From Amycolatopsis sp. NBC_00345 (GTDB lineage Bacteria; Actinomycetota; Actinomycetes; Mycobacteriales; Pseudonocardiaceae): a DNA stretch of 64,000 bases. The position numbers were made by a program, and so were the translations under genes. Below the pieces are notes generated by a model. It was not told the origin of the DNA and did no database searches. It saw only the letters and a list, made by a program, of their open reading frames with translations. This document shows positions 9,633-18,261 of this stretch, one piece after another. The stretch is from contig NZ_CP107995.1 of assembly GCF_036116635.1 (NCBI RefSeq), positions 7,564,001 to 7,628,000 of the forward strand, written 5' to 3'. Every line of letters starts with the position of its first letter. The stretch's first letter is position 1.

Positions 9633-10502
9633 TCAGGGCAGGACGAGAGTCCGGTCCACGATCGCCAGCGCCACGTCCAGCACGCTCCGGCCCGCCGCGA
9701 ACGCGTGCGCGCGGATCAGCGCCAGCGCGTCCGACGCACCGCAGTTCCCGGTGGTCATGACCACCCCGGCGGCCTGGTGCACCACCAGCCGGAGGCCGAC
9801 GTCGTCGAACAGCGGGTGGGCGGGCAGCCCGTCCTCGGTCTCGACGATCGACAGCAGCGCGGTGTTCGTGAGCGCTTCGGCGACCGCGCTCAGCGATCCC
9901 ACCGCCAGCGCACCTTCTTCGGACTGGGGCTGGTAGACGGTGATCGCGCCCAGTGGCGAGGTGGCCGCGCCGAGCCGTGCCGAGACCACCGAGACCACGC
10001 CGATTTCCTGGACCGCCGCCCCGAACTGGGGCCAGTAACGGCTCAGTTCGCCGCCGCTCAGGCTCAGCTCGCCGGGCCCGGTCAACGCGGTGATGGCGGG
10101 CCCCTCGCCGTAGACGTACTCGAGATCCTGGGCGGCCTCGGCGAGCGGGTCGGAGGTCGCCGCCATCGAGTCGCCCGCGCGGGCGCCGAACAGGGTCACG
10201 GCGGTGCTCTGCGCACCACAGGCTTCGGCGATCGCCTCGATGAAGGTCGGAGCAGCTCCCCGGCCGACGGTCCGGTCGGCATAGCAGGCGTGCATCACCA
10301 CGGCGGCTCGGTGTGCGCGCTCGCTGCCGCGGTGAACCTCCGCCATCCGGAGGTGGAACGCGCGCATCCCGGCACTGGCGGTGGCGGCCAGGCCCTCGTG
10401 CCGCGAGGCGACGCCGGCTGCGCGCTCGGCCCGCAGCCGCTCGGTTTCGACGAGACCCAGGACGACCGCCAAGTCGCGCCCACGGTCGGAGCGGTCCCTC
10501 AT
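9633..10502 (-). CDS. GAF-ANTAR domain regulator
   Basis: 289 aa. An N-terminal helical segment (1-75) precedes a GAF sensor domain (about 80-210, with VYGEGPAITAL and SRLGAATSPLGAITVYQPQ). The C-terminal ANTAR RNA-binding domain (about 222-285) reads LVVHQAAGVVMTTGN then LALIRAHAFAAGRSV. ANTAR proteins bind twin-hairpin RNA and prevent transcription termination, so this is probably a signal-controlled antiterminator. It is divergent from a second GAF-ANTAR gene with about 130 bp between starts. Confidence 0.82.
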   Translation of the reverse strand: MRDRSDRGRDLAVVLGLVETERLRAERAAGVASRHEGLAATASAGMRAFHLRMAEVHRGSERAHRAAVVMHACYADRTVGRGAAPTFIEAIAEACGAQSTAVTLFGARAGDSMAATSDPLAEAAQDLEYVYGEGPAITALTGPGELSLSGGELSRYWPQFGAAVQEIGVVSVVSARLGAATSPLGAITVYQPQSEEGALAVGSLSAVAEALTNTALLSIVETEDGLPAHPLFDDVGLRLVVHQAAGVVMTTGNCGASDALALIRAHAFAAGRSVLDVALAIVDRTLVLP

Positions 10503-10631
10503 GCGCTGAGCCTACGCCGGGACCGCACGGCGCGACATCACCCGGAAACCGGGCGAAAGCTGCCTTTTGCATCATGAAGGCGAGGACTACTGTGGGTGGC
10601 CCCCAACGCAGTGTCCGGAGGCATGGCGCCC

Positions 10632-11405
10632 ATGCGCAACCGCGAGGAATGGCTCGCCGAGACGATGCTGGAGCTGGCCGACACGCTGGTACCCGGTTTC
10701 GAACCACTGCCCTACTGGCTGGGCGTCGCCGGCCGGTTCGCCGAGCTGACGAACACCTCGGTGCGCCTGAACGCGACCGCCGACCAGGGCACCGAGACCG
10801 TGGTGGCGTGCACCGACGAACGGCTCGAGGCGGCGGCGCTGGGCGAGGTGCTGGTCGCGGAAGGCCCCGGCGCGGACTGCGAGCTCACCGGCGACCCGGT
10901 CGTGGACGTCCGGCTGGACAGCGCGGCCGAAAGCTGGCCGCAGCTGGCCCCGGCGGCCTTGGCGCTCGGCTTCCGCGTGATGCACGCGTTCCCGCTGCGG
11001 CTGCGCGAGACGTCGCTCGGCTCGGTCACTCTGCTGGGCGCGGCGCCGGACCGGCTGTCGGAGGGGAACTTCCGGCTCACCAGGAGCCTCGCCGACGTCG
11101 CCACGATCAGCATGCTCCAGCGCCGCGCCGTGGTCTCGTTGACCGAAACCTCGGGGCAGCTGCAGCACGCGCTGGGCAGCCGCGTGGTCATCGAGCAGGC
11201 CAAGGGCCTGATCTCCAGCAAACTGGAGATCAGCATGGAAGAGGCCTTCAAGCTGCTGCGCAGCTACGCGCGCGGGCGCAACCGGAAGCTGACCGCGGTC
11301 GCCGAGCGGCTCGTCGACCGGAGCATGACCGTCGCGGAGCTGCTGCCGTTGCCGGCACAGGCGAAACCGCAGCCCCATGGCGGCCGGAAGCCGTCGGCCG
11401 GCTGA
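10632..11405 (+). CDS. GAF-ANTAR domain regulator
   Basis: 257 aa from the ATG at 10632 (MRNREEWLAETMLEL), with GGAGG at 10617-10621; ATGs at 10623 and further upstream are less well placed. The GAF domain spans about 15-170. The ANTAR domain is clear: LQHALGSRVVIEQAKGLISS then EEAFKLLRSYARGRNRKL (about 180-240), the canonical motif. It is a probable RNA-binding antiterminator paralogous in design to its divergent neighbour, and ends 4 bp from the convergent CheR-PAS gene. Confidence 0.85.
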   Translation: MRNREEWLAETMLELADTLVPGFEPLPYWLGVAGRFAELTNTSVRLNATADQGTETVVACTDERLEAAALGEVLVAEGPGADCELTGDPVVDVRLDSAAESWPQLAPAALALGFRVMHAFPLRLRETSLGSVTLLGAAPDRLSEGNFRLTRSLADVATISMLQRRAVVSLTETSGQLQHALGSRVVIEQAKGLISSKLEISMEEAFKLLRSYARGRNRKLTAVAERLVDRSMTVAELLPLPAQAKPQPHGGRKPSAG

Positions 11406-11409
11406 GCCG

Positions 11410-13260
11410 TCAGGAGTGCCGGTCCTGCTCCATCAGCAGCACCACGCCTTCACCCGGGCCGTGCAGCGGTGAGCAGCTGATCCGGCAGATCAGCGGGCGG
11501 CCCTTGCGGTTCACCGCGTCGACCTTCAGCGGACCGGACCGCCGGCCGGTCTCGTTGGAGGTCCGGACGCTCTCGCGCAGCGTGTCCGTCGGCAGGCCGA
11601 AGTCCAGCGTGAAGAAGTCCTCGCGGTAGACCTCGTCGGCGCGCAGGCCCCACAGCTCCTCCGCGCCGCGGTTCCAGCTGCGCACCTGCAGCTGCCCGTC
11701 CAGGACCACCACCCCGGCCTCGACGCTGGAGAGCACGCCTTCGAAGAACGTGCGCGTCTCGTCCAGCTCGGCCGTGCGGATCCGCATCTCCTCGTTCATG
11801 GTCTCCAGTTCTTCGTTGCCCGACTGGAGTTCTTCGTTCGTGGTCTCGAGTTCTTCGTTGGTGGACTGGAGTTCCTCGTTCGTGGTCTCCAGTTCCTCGA
11901 TGCTCGACTGGAGTTCCTCGTTGACCGTCTCCAGTTCCGCGTTGGTCGACTGCAGCTCGGCGTACGCGGTCGCCAGGTTCTCCTGGGCGCGCTTGATCTC
12001 GCGCTGGAGCCGGGTCGCCTCGGTGGTGTCGGCGAACGTGATCGCGGCGCCGACGTCCTCGCCGTCGCTGGTGATCAGCGGCCGGACGATGATGTCGAAG
12101 TGCTGCGCCTCGTCACCGGGCTGGCGGCGCTGCACCGCGCTCAGCCGGACGCTGCGGCGCTCGGTGTGGGCCTGGTCGATCGCGGAGCGCAGCTCGGTCG
12201 GGCGGTAGGAGACCTCCAGGTCGTGGAAGGGCCGGCCGACGTCGTGGGAGCTGAGCCCGAACTGGAGCCGCGCCGCGCCGTTGACCATGGCCACCGTGCC
12301 GTCGCGGTCGACGCCGATCATCGCGTCCGGCGCCGAGGCCAGCGCGAGGTCGGTGACCAGCCGTCGCCGGTTCGTGTCGCGCAGCTCGGCCCCGGCCGTC
12401 AGGTCGAACCGGGTGCCGCGCGGCTGACTGCCGCCGAGCCGGCGGCGGAACACGCGGTGGCGCATGTTGGCGACGTCGAACCGCGCGCTGTCCGACAGCA
12501 GCATCTCGGCCTTGCCGAGGAACAGGTAACCGTTTTCGTGCAGCGCGAAATGGAACCGCTCGATGATCTTGACCTGTGCCTCGACGTTGAAGTACATCAA
12601 CGTGTTGCGGCAGGCGAGCAGGTTCACGCGCGAGATCGGCGCGTCGCGCGTGACGTCGTGGCGGCCGAAGATCACCCGGCGCCGCAGGTCGCGGCGGACC
12701 GCGAACAGCTCACCGGACGGCTCGAAGTACTTCGCGCGCATCCCGTCGGGAACCCGCTCCAGCGCCCTCGCCGGGTACACCCCGGCGCGCGCCTCGCGCA
12801 GGGCCTCCTCGTCGACGTCGGTGCCGTAGATCTTGACCCGCTTCGTGCACTCCTCGATGCCGAGGTGCTCGGCGAACGCGATCGCGAGCGTGTACGCCTC
12901 TTGGCCGGTGGAGCAGCCCGCGCTCCAGATCCGGATCTCCTGGCCGGGGTCGGTCTTCGCGACCAGGTCGGGCACGACCGTGGTCTGCAGGAAGCTCCAC
13001 GCCTCGACGTCGCGGAAGAAGCTCGTGACGTTGATCAGGATGGTGTTGAACAGCTCCTGGAACTCCTTGGCGTTGCTCTCGAGGTAGTCCCGGTAGTCAA
13101 CGTACCGCTCGAATCCCACGCTCTGCATGCGCTTGCGGATCCGGCGCGCGAGCGAAGTCCTTTTGTAGCCGGTGAAATCGAAGCCGCGCGAGTCGCGGAT
13201 GAAGGTCAGCAGCTCCTCCAGGTGGCCGTCGTCCTCGATCTCGTCTTCGGGGGTGCTCAT
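11410..13260 (-). CDS. CheR-type methyltransferase fused to PAS domains and a coiled coil
   Basis: 616 aa from the ATG at 13260. Domains in order: CheR N-terminal helical domain (15-75), SAM methyltransferase (80-275, with RIWSAGCSTGQEAYTLA at 110-126 and LLACRNTLMYF at 214-224), PAS domain (300-415), an extended coiled coil made of NEELQS/NEELET heptad-like repeats (420-500) and a second PAS domain (505-612). It overlaps the CheB-like gene by 4 bp (ATGA). Many bacteria have CheB-CheR-PAS proteins ending in a histidine kinase; here there is no kinase module. With no receptor genes nearby, a general stress or redox signalling role is more likely than chemotaxis. Confidence 0.88.
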   Translation of the reverse strand: MSTPEDEIEDDGHLEELLTFIRDSRGFDFTGYKRTSLARRIRKRMQSVGFERYVDYRDYLESNAKEFQELFNTILINVTSFFRDVEAWSFLQTTVVPDLVAKTDPGQEIRIWSAGCSTGQEAYTLAIAFAEHLGIEECTKRVKIYGTDVDEEALREARAGVYPARALERVPDGMRAKYFEPSGELFAVRRDLRRRVIFGRHDVTRDAPISRVNLLACRNTLMYFNVEAQVKIIERFHFALHENGYLFLGKAEMLLSDSARFDVANMRHRVFRRRLGGSQPRGTRFDLTAGAELRDTNRRRLVTDLALASAPDAMIGVDRDGTVAMVNGAARLQFGLSSHDVGRPFHDLEVSYRPTELRSAIDQAHTERRSVRLSAVQRRQPGDEAQHFDIIVRPLITSDGEDVGAAITFADTTEATRLQREIKRAQENLATAYAELQSTNAELETVNEELQSSIEELETTNEELQSTNEELETTNEELQSGNEELETMNEEMRIRTAELDETRTFFEGVLSSVEAGVVVLDGQLQVRSWNRGAEELWGLRADEVYREDFFTLDFGLPTDTLRESVRTSNETGRRSGPLKVDAVNRKGRPLICRISCSPLHGPGEGVVLLMEQDRHS

Positions 13261-13901
13261 CGCGACAGAGTTCCGTTCACCAGGCCGACGAGCACGCCGG
13301 CGATTTCGTTCAGGGGGCGGACGAAGTCGGCCGCGCCGGTCCGCACGGCCGCGTCGGGCATGCCGGCGAACGCCGCGGTCTCCGGGTCCTCGACGACCAC
13401 CGTGCCGCCCCGTTCCTTGACCCGGGCGGCGCCGCGCGCGCCGTCCGCGCCGGTTCCGCTCAGGACACACACCACGGCCCGCTCGCCGTAGCCGTCCGCG
13501 ACGGACTCGAAGAGCACGTCGGCGGCGGGGCGCACGAAGTTCACGTGGGCCTCTTCGGAGAGCGCCAGCACGCCGCGGGCGGAGATGCGCAGGTGCCGGT
13601 CGGGCGGCGCGAAGTAGACAACACCGGACTGGACGGCGTCACCGGGCTCGGCCAGCTTCGCCGCCAGCTCCGACCGCCGCCCGAGAATCACGGCGATGAC
13701 CGTGTCGTGCTTCGGATCGAGGTGCTGGACCACGAGGACCGGCACGGGAAACTCCGCCGGCAGGTCCCCGAGCACCGAGATGAGCGCCTTGATCCCACCG
13801 GCCGAGGCCCCGAAGGCGACGAGATCGAACGGGCTCGTGTCCTCTGGTCCCCGCGGTCCGGGCAGCCTGCCCGCCGCACGCGGCCGGCTCGGGCGTTCCA
13901 T
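13257..13901 (-). CDS. CheB-type methylesterase domain protein (no receiver domain)
   Basis: 214 aa, a lone CheB effector domain without the N-terminal response-receiver domain of classical CheB. The catalytic triad can be read as Ser33 in FGASAGG, His60 in VVQHLDPKHD and Asp153 in SGTGADGARG. It hydrolyses glutamyl methyl esters or amides on receptor-like proteins in characterised relatives. It is translationally coupled to the CheR-PAS gene, so the two probably set opposing methylation levels on an unknown substrate. Confidence 0.86.
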   Translation of the reverse strand: MERPSRPRAAGRLPGPRGPEDTSPFDLVAFGASAGGIKALISVLGDLPAEFPVPVLVVQHLDPKHDTVIAVILGRRSELAAKLAEPGDAVQSGVVYFAPPDRHLRISARGVLALSEEAHVNFVRPAADVLFESVADGYGERAVVCVLSGTGADGARGAARVKERGGTVVVEDPETAAFAGMPDAAVRTGAADFVRPLNEIAGVLVGLVNGTLSR

Positions 13902-14068
13902 TCGTCAAGCCTAGTCGGGTCCGGCCGGTTGGCCGGGTTCGCGGGCCGTCCGCTTTCCACGCGCAGCGTCCGCGCGGGCTCGGAGCGTGACGTCGCCCGT
14001 CCGGGGAACCGCCGGACGGGGCCCCACATCGAAGGCCCCGCAGAAGCAGTTGATGCGAGGAGAAACAA

Positions 14069-14731
14069 ATGCGTAACCGTGTGCTGGAGTTCCTGGGGGT
14101 CTCCGCGGCAGTGCTGGCGCTGGCCGGCTGTGCGGGCGAGACGAGCGGCACGCCCTCCGCGGCCGGCGGCGCTCCGGCGCCGAGCCAGGCCGAGACGAGT
14201 ACGGCGTCGAGCAGCGCCGACGCGCCCGCCGGGAAGTCGTCCGGGGGCAGCTTCACCAAGCAGGGCACCAAATTGAAGCTCGGCGAGAAGGCGACCGTGC
14301 CGTTCAAGTCCGAGAGCAAGACGGGCGCGATCGGCGTCACCGTCAAGGCGATCGAGAAGGGCGCCGAGGCCGACCTCGCCCCGCTGGCCCTCGGCGACAA
14401 GGCCAAGGGGATGACGCCGTACTACGTGCGCGTCACCGTCTCCAATGAAAGCGGCACGGACTTCTCCTACTCGTCGCTCGGCCTGATGGACGCGCTGCTC
14501 CCCGACGGCTCCGAGGCCCAGCAGGTCTCCGTGATCGGCACGTTCGACAAGTGCGACAGCGGCGACGCGGGCAAGGCGTTCACCACGAAGGGCGCCACCT
14601 ACGAGAGCTGCGTCCTGGCGCTGGCGCAGGGAAGCACGGCCGTCACCGGCGCGTCCTACAACGAGGGCGAGTACCACGACCAGGCGCCGGGGACGGACTA
14701 CGGCGACGAGGCCGTCACCTGGCAGCCCTGA
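14069..14731 (+). CDS. Lipoprotein with DUF4352-like immunoglobulin fold
   Basis: 220 aa, with AGGAG before the ATG. Signal peptide with lipobox LAGC (Cys21), then a Ser/Ala/Pro-rich linker (22-65). A beta-rich domain (about 70-215) has VTVKAIEKG and MTPYYVRVTVSNESG, resembling the DUF4352 family of exported Ig-like domains. Two cysteines (in DKCDSG and YESCVLA) may form a disulfide. The 5' leader has a 9-bp hairpin (13996-14004 with 14012-14020). Function unknown; anchored on the outer face of the membrane. Confidence 0.75.
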   Translation: MRNRVLEFLGVSAAVLALAGCAGETSGTPSAAGGAPAPSQAETSTASSSADAPAGKSSGGSFTKQGTKLKLGEKATVPFKSESKTGAIGVTVKAIEKGAEADLAPLALGDKAKGMTPYYVRVTVSNESGTDFSYSSLGLMDALLPDGSEAQQVSVIGTFDKCDSGDAGKAFTTKGATYESCVLALAQGSTAVTGASYNEGEYHDQAPGTDYGDEAVTWQP

Positions 14732-14738
14732 GCGCGAA

Positions 14739-14771
14739 CGGGCCGTTCACTCTGCGTGAGTGGACGGCCCG
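14739..14771. terminator. Bidirectional terminator hairpin
   Basis: A 13-bp stem with one G-U pair (CGGGCCGTTCACT at 14739-14751 with 14759-14771), loop of 7. It sits between the convergent lipoprotein and membrane-protein genes and can serve both. Confidence 0.65.
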
Positions 14772-14776
14772 GGCCG

Positions 14777-15163
14777 TCAGGAGGAGACCCCGCCGATCCG
14801 GCGGAGGATCTTCGTCAGGATCCCCGAGACGACCAGCCAGAAGATCGCCGCGATGCCGTAGTTGACGAGCACCCGGAGCTTGGCGTCACTCGGTGTGAAC
14901 AGGTCCTTGAAGCCGAGCGACAGGCCGTCGGCCCAGCTGCGGACGAACGAGACGATGCCGTTGGCCGCGTTGGCCTCGCCGACCACGAAGATCACGTGCA
15001 GCACAAGCAGCGCGGCGAAGATCAGCCCGACCCACCGCACCACCGAGGCCAGGACCGAAAAGGCCTGCTCACGGCCACGGCGCCAGTCGATCGGCGCGCG
15101 CTTCGACCGGGGCTCGGCCTCCTTGGTCACCTCTTCGGGTTCCGCTTCGGCATGCTCGGCCAT
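14777..15163 (-). CDS. Small membrane protein
   Basis: 128 aa. An acidic N-terminus (MAEHAEAEPEEVTKEAEP) is followed by a basic patch. Two clear membrane segments follow (about 38-62, VVRWVGLIFAALLVLHVIFV, and 98-118, VLVNYGIAAIFWLVVSGIL), with an amphipathic stretch between and a basic tail. Homologues beside leuA are familiar in Pseudonocardiaceae, but I know no function. It is transcribed away from leuA. Confidence 0.7.
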   Translation of the reverse strand: MAEHAEAEPEEVTKEAEPRSKRAPIDWRRGREQAFSVLASVVRWVGLIFAALLVLHVIFVVGEANAANGIVSFVRSWADGLSLGFKDLFTPSDAKLRVLVNYGIAAIFWLVVSGILTKILRRIGGVSS

Positions 15164-15290
15164 GCCGGGAAGTCTGGCACGCCACGACGCTGCCCGCTAC
15201 CCACTGGTAACACCTAGCGTCCACTCGAAGTAACAGTTCGATCGCGGAGGTGACTTCACAACGGCGGCGGTCCGCGGTTAAGGTGGGCCC

Positions 15291-15332
15291 GTGGCGCGTG
15301 CTCTCCTGCTTCGCTGCCGCGACGGGGCCTGA
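15291..15332 (+). CDS. leuL: leuA leader peptide (attenuator)
   Basis: A 13-codon frame from the GTG at 15291, preceded by AAGGTGGG, encodes V-A-R-A-L-L-L-R-C-R-D-G-A and ends TGA at 15330-15332. The three consecutive leucine codons (CTC CTG CTT) just before competing RNA hairpins are the hallmark of ribosome-mediated attenuation. Actinobacterial leuA leaders with runs of Leu codons are known from Streptomyces and Corynebacterium. It is too short to be called by length alone; the composition and position carry the call. Confidence 0.7.
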   Translation: MARALLLRCRDGA

Positions 15333-15373
15333 CCAGGACCGGCTCCTCGTCGCGGGGCTTTGTGGTGCCGGTC
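15317..15373 (+). promoter_or_regulatory. Leucine attenuator: competing hairpins
   Basis: CCGCGACG (15317-15324, overlapping the end of the leader peptide) is complementary to CGTCGCGG (15348-15355). GACCGGC (15337-15343) is complementary to GCCGGTC (15367-15373), with a further CCTC/GGGG pairing inside. The two pairings cross and cannot coexist in a simple fold. A ribosome stalled at the Leu codons would cover or free the first arm and so choose between them. Confidence 0.55.
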
Positions 15374-15408
15374 GTCAGCACCCATTCTCTTCAGGAGTTC
15401 TTCCACCG

Positions 15409-17211
15409 ATGAATACGCATGACCCGCGCACGCCCGACCCCCGCACGTCCACCAGCCGCATCCGCACGCCGTCGCGCCCGGCCGCGCCCGGCCAGCCGTC
15501 CTGGAACCCCCAGCGCGGCACGTCGATGCCGGTCCACCGCTACCGCCCGTGGCACCAGCTGGTCGAGGACATCGACCTGCCCGACCGCACCTGGCCGGCC
15601 AAGCGCATCGAGCGCGCGCCGCTGTGGTGCGCTGTCGACCTGCGCGACGGCAACCAGGCCCTGATCGACCCGATGTCGCCCGCGCGCAAGCGCAAGTTCT
15701 TCGACCTGCTGGTCCGCATGGGCTACAAGGAGATCGAGGTCGGCTTCCCGGCCGCTTCGCAGACGGACTTCGACTTCGTCCGCGAGATCATCGAAGAGGG
15801 CGCGATCCCCGACGACGTCAGCATCCAGGTGCTGACGCAGTGCCGCCCGGAGCTGATCGAGCGCACGTTCAAGTCGCTGGAAGGCGCGCCGCGCGCGATC
15901 GTCCACATCTACAACTCGACGTCGATCCTGCAGCGCCGCGTGGTGTTCCGCGAGGAGCGCGAGGGCATCAAGAAGATCGCGACGCAGGCCGCGGAGATGG
16001 TCGTGGAACTGGCCGCGAAGCAGCCGGACACCGACTTCCGCTTCCAGTACTCGCCCGAGTCCTACACCGGCACGGAGCTGTCGTACGCCGTCGAGGTGTG
16101 CAACGCCGTCACGGAGATCTGGCAGCCGACGCCGGAGAAGCCGGTGATCCTGAACCTGCCGGCGACCGTCGAGATGGCGACGCCGAACGTCTACGCCGAC
16201 TCGATCGAGTGGATGAGCCGCAACCTGGCCCGCCGCGACTCGGTGATCCTGTCGCTGCACCCGCACAACGACCGCGGCACCGGCATCGCCGCCGCCGAGC
16301 TGGGCTACCAGGCCGGCGCGGACCGGATCGAGGGCTGCCTGTTCGGCAACGGCGAGCGCACCGGCAACGTCGACCTGGTCGCGCTGGGCATGAACCTGTA
16401 CAGCCAGGGCATCGACCCGCAGATCGACTTCTCCGACATGGACGAGATCAAGCGCACCGTCGAGTACTGCAACCAGCTGCCCGTGCCGGAGCGCTCGCCG
16501 TGGGGCGGCGACCTGGTGTTCACCGCCTTCTCCGGCAGCCACCAGGACGCGATCAACAAGGGCCTGGACGCGTTGAAGGACGCTGCCGACAAGCAGGGCG
16601 TGCCGCTGGACGAGTACCCGTGGGAGGTCCCGTACCTGCCGATCGACCCGAAGGACGTCGGCCGCACGTACGAGGCCGTGATCCGGGTGAACTCGCAGTC
16701 CGGCAAGGGCGGCGTCGCGTACATCATGAAGGCCGAGCACCAGCTCGACCTGCCGCGCCGGCTGCAGATCGAGTTCTCGAAGGTGATCCAGACCTACACC
16801 GACTCCGAGGGCGGCGAGGTCGCCCCGGCGACGATGTGGAACGCGTTCGCCACCGAGTACCTGGAGCTGACGACGCCGCTGGAGCTGATCCGCCAGCGCG
16901 TCACCGACAACGGCGGCGGCGAGTACGACATCGAGGCCACCGTGAAGGTCGACGGCGACGAGCACGACATCACCGGCCGCGGCAACGGCCCGATCGCGGC
17001 GTTCTTCGACGCCCTGTCGACCGTCGGCTTCGACCTGCGGCTGCTGGACTACAGCGAGCACACCCTCACCCCGGGCGACGACGCGCGCGCCGCGTCGTAC
17101 ATCGAGTGCGCGATCTCGGACCGGGTGTTCTGGGGCATCGGCGTCGACGCGTCGATCGTCACGGCCTCGCTGCGCGCGGTGGTGAGCGCGGTCAACCGCG
17201 CGAACCGGTAA
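15409..17211 (+). CDS. leuA: 2-isopropylmalate synthase
   Basis: 600 aa from the ATG at 15409 (MNTHDPRTP), with CAGGAG upstream; the open frame further upstream is the attenuator. It condenses acetyl-CoA with 2-ketoisovalerate, the first committed step of leucine synthesis. The TIM-barrel DRE-TIM domain starts LWCAVDLRDGNQALIDPMSP. Metal-binding LSLHPHNDRGTG and GCLFGNGERTGNVDL follow. The C-terminal regulatory domain for leucine feedback covers about 450-600. This is the long form with an N-terminal extension as in mycobacteria. Expression is probably controlled by the upstream leader. Confidence 0.96.
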   Translation: MNTHDPRTPDPRTSTSRIRTPSRPAAPGQPSWNPQRGTSMPVHRYRPWHQLVEDIDLPDRTWPAKRIERAPLWCAVDLRDGNQALIDPMSPARKRKFFDLLVRMGYKEIEVGFPAASQTDFDFVREIIEEGAIPDDVSIQVLTQCRPELIERTFKSLEGAPRAIVHIYNSTSILQRRVVFREEREGIKKIATQAAEMVVELAAKQPDTDFRFQYSPESYTGTELSYAVEVCNAVTEIWQPTPEKPVILNLPATVEMATPNVYADSIEWMSRNLARRDSVILSLHPHNDRGTGIAAAELGYQAGADRIEGCLFGNGERTGNVDLVALGMNLYSQGIDPQIDFSDMDEIKRTVEYCNQLPVPERSPWGGDLVFTAFSGSHQDAINKGLDALKDAADKQGVPLDEYPWEVPYLPIDPKDVGRTYEAVIRVNSQSGKGGVAYIMKAEHQLDLPRRLQIEFSKVIQTYTDSEGGEVAPATMWNAFATEYLELTTPLELIRQRVTDNGGGEYDIEATVKVDGDEHDITGRGNGPIAAFFDALSTVGFDLRLLDYSEHTLTPGDDARAASYIECAISDRVFWGIGVDASIVTASLRAVVSAVNRANR

Positions 17212-17219
17212 CGACCTCG

Positions 17220-17255
17220 GGCGGCCGGGCGGGGTACGCACCTCGCCCGGCCGCC
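17220..17255 (+). terminator. leuA terminator
   Basis: A perfect 12-bp stem (GGCGGCCGGGCG at 17220-17231 with 17244-17255), with a further GGT/ACC pairing inside the loop, 9 bp past the leuA stop. Confidence 0.65.
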
Positions 17256-17285
17256 GCCCTCGCGACTTCCCTTTAGGCTGGGCCG

Positions 17286-18260
17286 ATGCGGGCCGAACGC
17301 TTGGTCGCCCTCCTGTTCACCCTCCACCGGCGGCGCGCCGCCACGGCGGGGTCGCTCGCGGCCGAGCTGGGCGTCACGGAGCGCACGATGCGCCGTGACC
17401 TGGCCGCCCTGCGCGAGGCCGGCGTCCCGATCTGGAGCGAGCCCGGCCGGCACGGCGGCGTCCGGCTGATGGACGGCTGGCGGTCCCGTTTGGACGGTCT
17501 GACCTCACGGGAAGCCGTGGCGCTACTGGCTTTGGACGCCCCGGACGCCCTCGCGGGCCTCGGCCTCGGCACCGCCGTGGCGGCCGCGCACGCGAAGGTT
17601 TCGGCCGGCTTGCCGCGCGAGCTGCGGGAGCAGGCCGAAACCGTGGCCGCCCGTTTCCACCTCGACGCCCCCGCCTGGTTCCGCCCCACCGACGATGCGG
17701 CCGCCCTGCCCGCGGTGGCCCGCGCGGTGTGGTCGCAGCGCCGCCTGGAGATCCGGTACCAACGCCGGGACAAGACCGCTTCACGGGTGCTGGAACCGCT
17801 GGGCCTCGTGCTGAAGGCCGGCGTCTGGTACCTGGTGGCCCGGGTCCCGGAGGGCGACGAGCCGCTGCGTACTTACCGGGTCTCGCGGATCCTCACCGTC
17901 GAGGAGCTGGGCACCGTGTTCGAACGGCCGGCCGATTTCGACCTGGCGTTGTGGTGGCGCACGTCGTCGGCGAAGTTCGAAAAGGTCGCGCTGCCGTTGC
18001 GGGTACGGGCGCGGCTCGACCCGTCGGCCGTCAGCGGGCTCCGGCGGGTCTTCGGCGCCGAGCACCTGGCCGAGGTGCTCGTCTCCCTCGGCCCGCGGGA
18101 TGCCGAAGGCCGGGCCGACGCCGAACTCACCCTGGAGAGCCACGAAATCGCCGTCGGCCAGCTCGTGTCGCTCGGCCCCGGCGCGGAAGTCCTTGACCCG
18201 CCGGAGGTACGGGCGGCGGTGGCCGCGATCGGCGCCGCCATCGCCGCCCGCAATTCCTGA
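17286..18260 (+). CDS. HTH-WYL domain transcriptional regulator (YafY type)
   Basis: 324 aa. An N-terminal DeoR-like winged helix (3-60, LAAELGVTERTMRRDLAALR) precedes a WYL ligand-sensing domain (about 145-225, with LEIRYQRRDKTASRVLEP and WYLVARVPEGDEPLRTYRVS) and a WCX C-terminal extension. WYL proteins sense nucleotides or other negatively charged ligands. It converges with an SDR gene (1-bp gap), so its target is not obvious from context. Confidence 0.87.
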   Translation: MRAERLVALLFTLHRRRAATAGSLAAELGVTERTMRRDLAALREAGVPIWSEPGRHGGVRLMDGWRSRLDGLTSREAVALLALDAPDALAGLGLGTAVAAAHAKVSAGLPRELREQAETVAARFHLDAPAWFRPTDDAAALPAVARAVWSQRRLEIRYQRRDKTASRVLEPLGLVLKAGVWYLVARVPEGDEPLRTYRVSRILTVEELGTVFERPADFDLALWWRTSSAKFEKVALPLRVRARLDPSAVSGLRRVFGAEHLAEVLVSLGPRDAEGRADAELTLESHEIAVGQLVSLGPGAEVLDPPEVRAAVAAIGAAIAARNS

Positions 18261-18261
18261 C

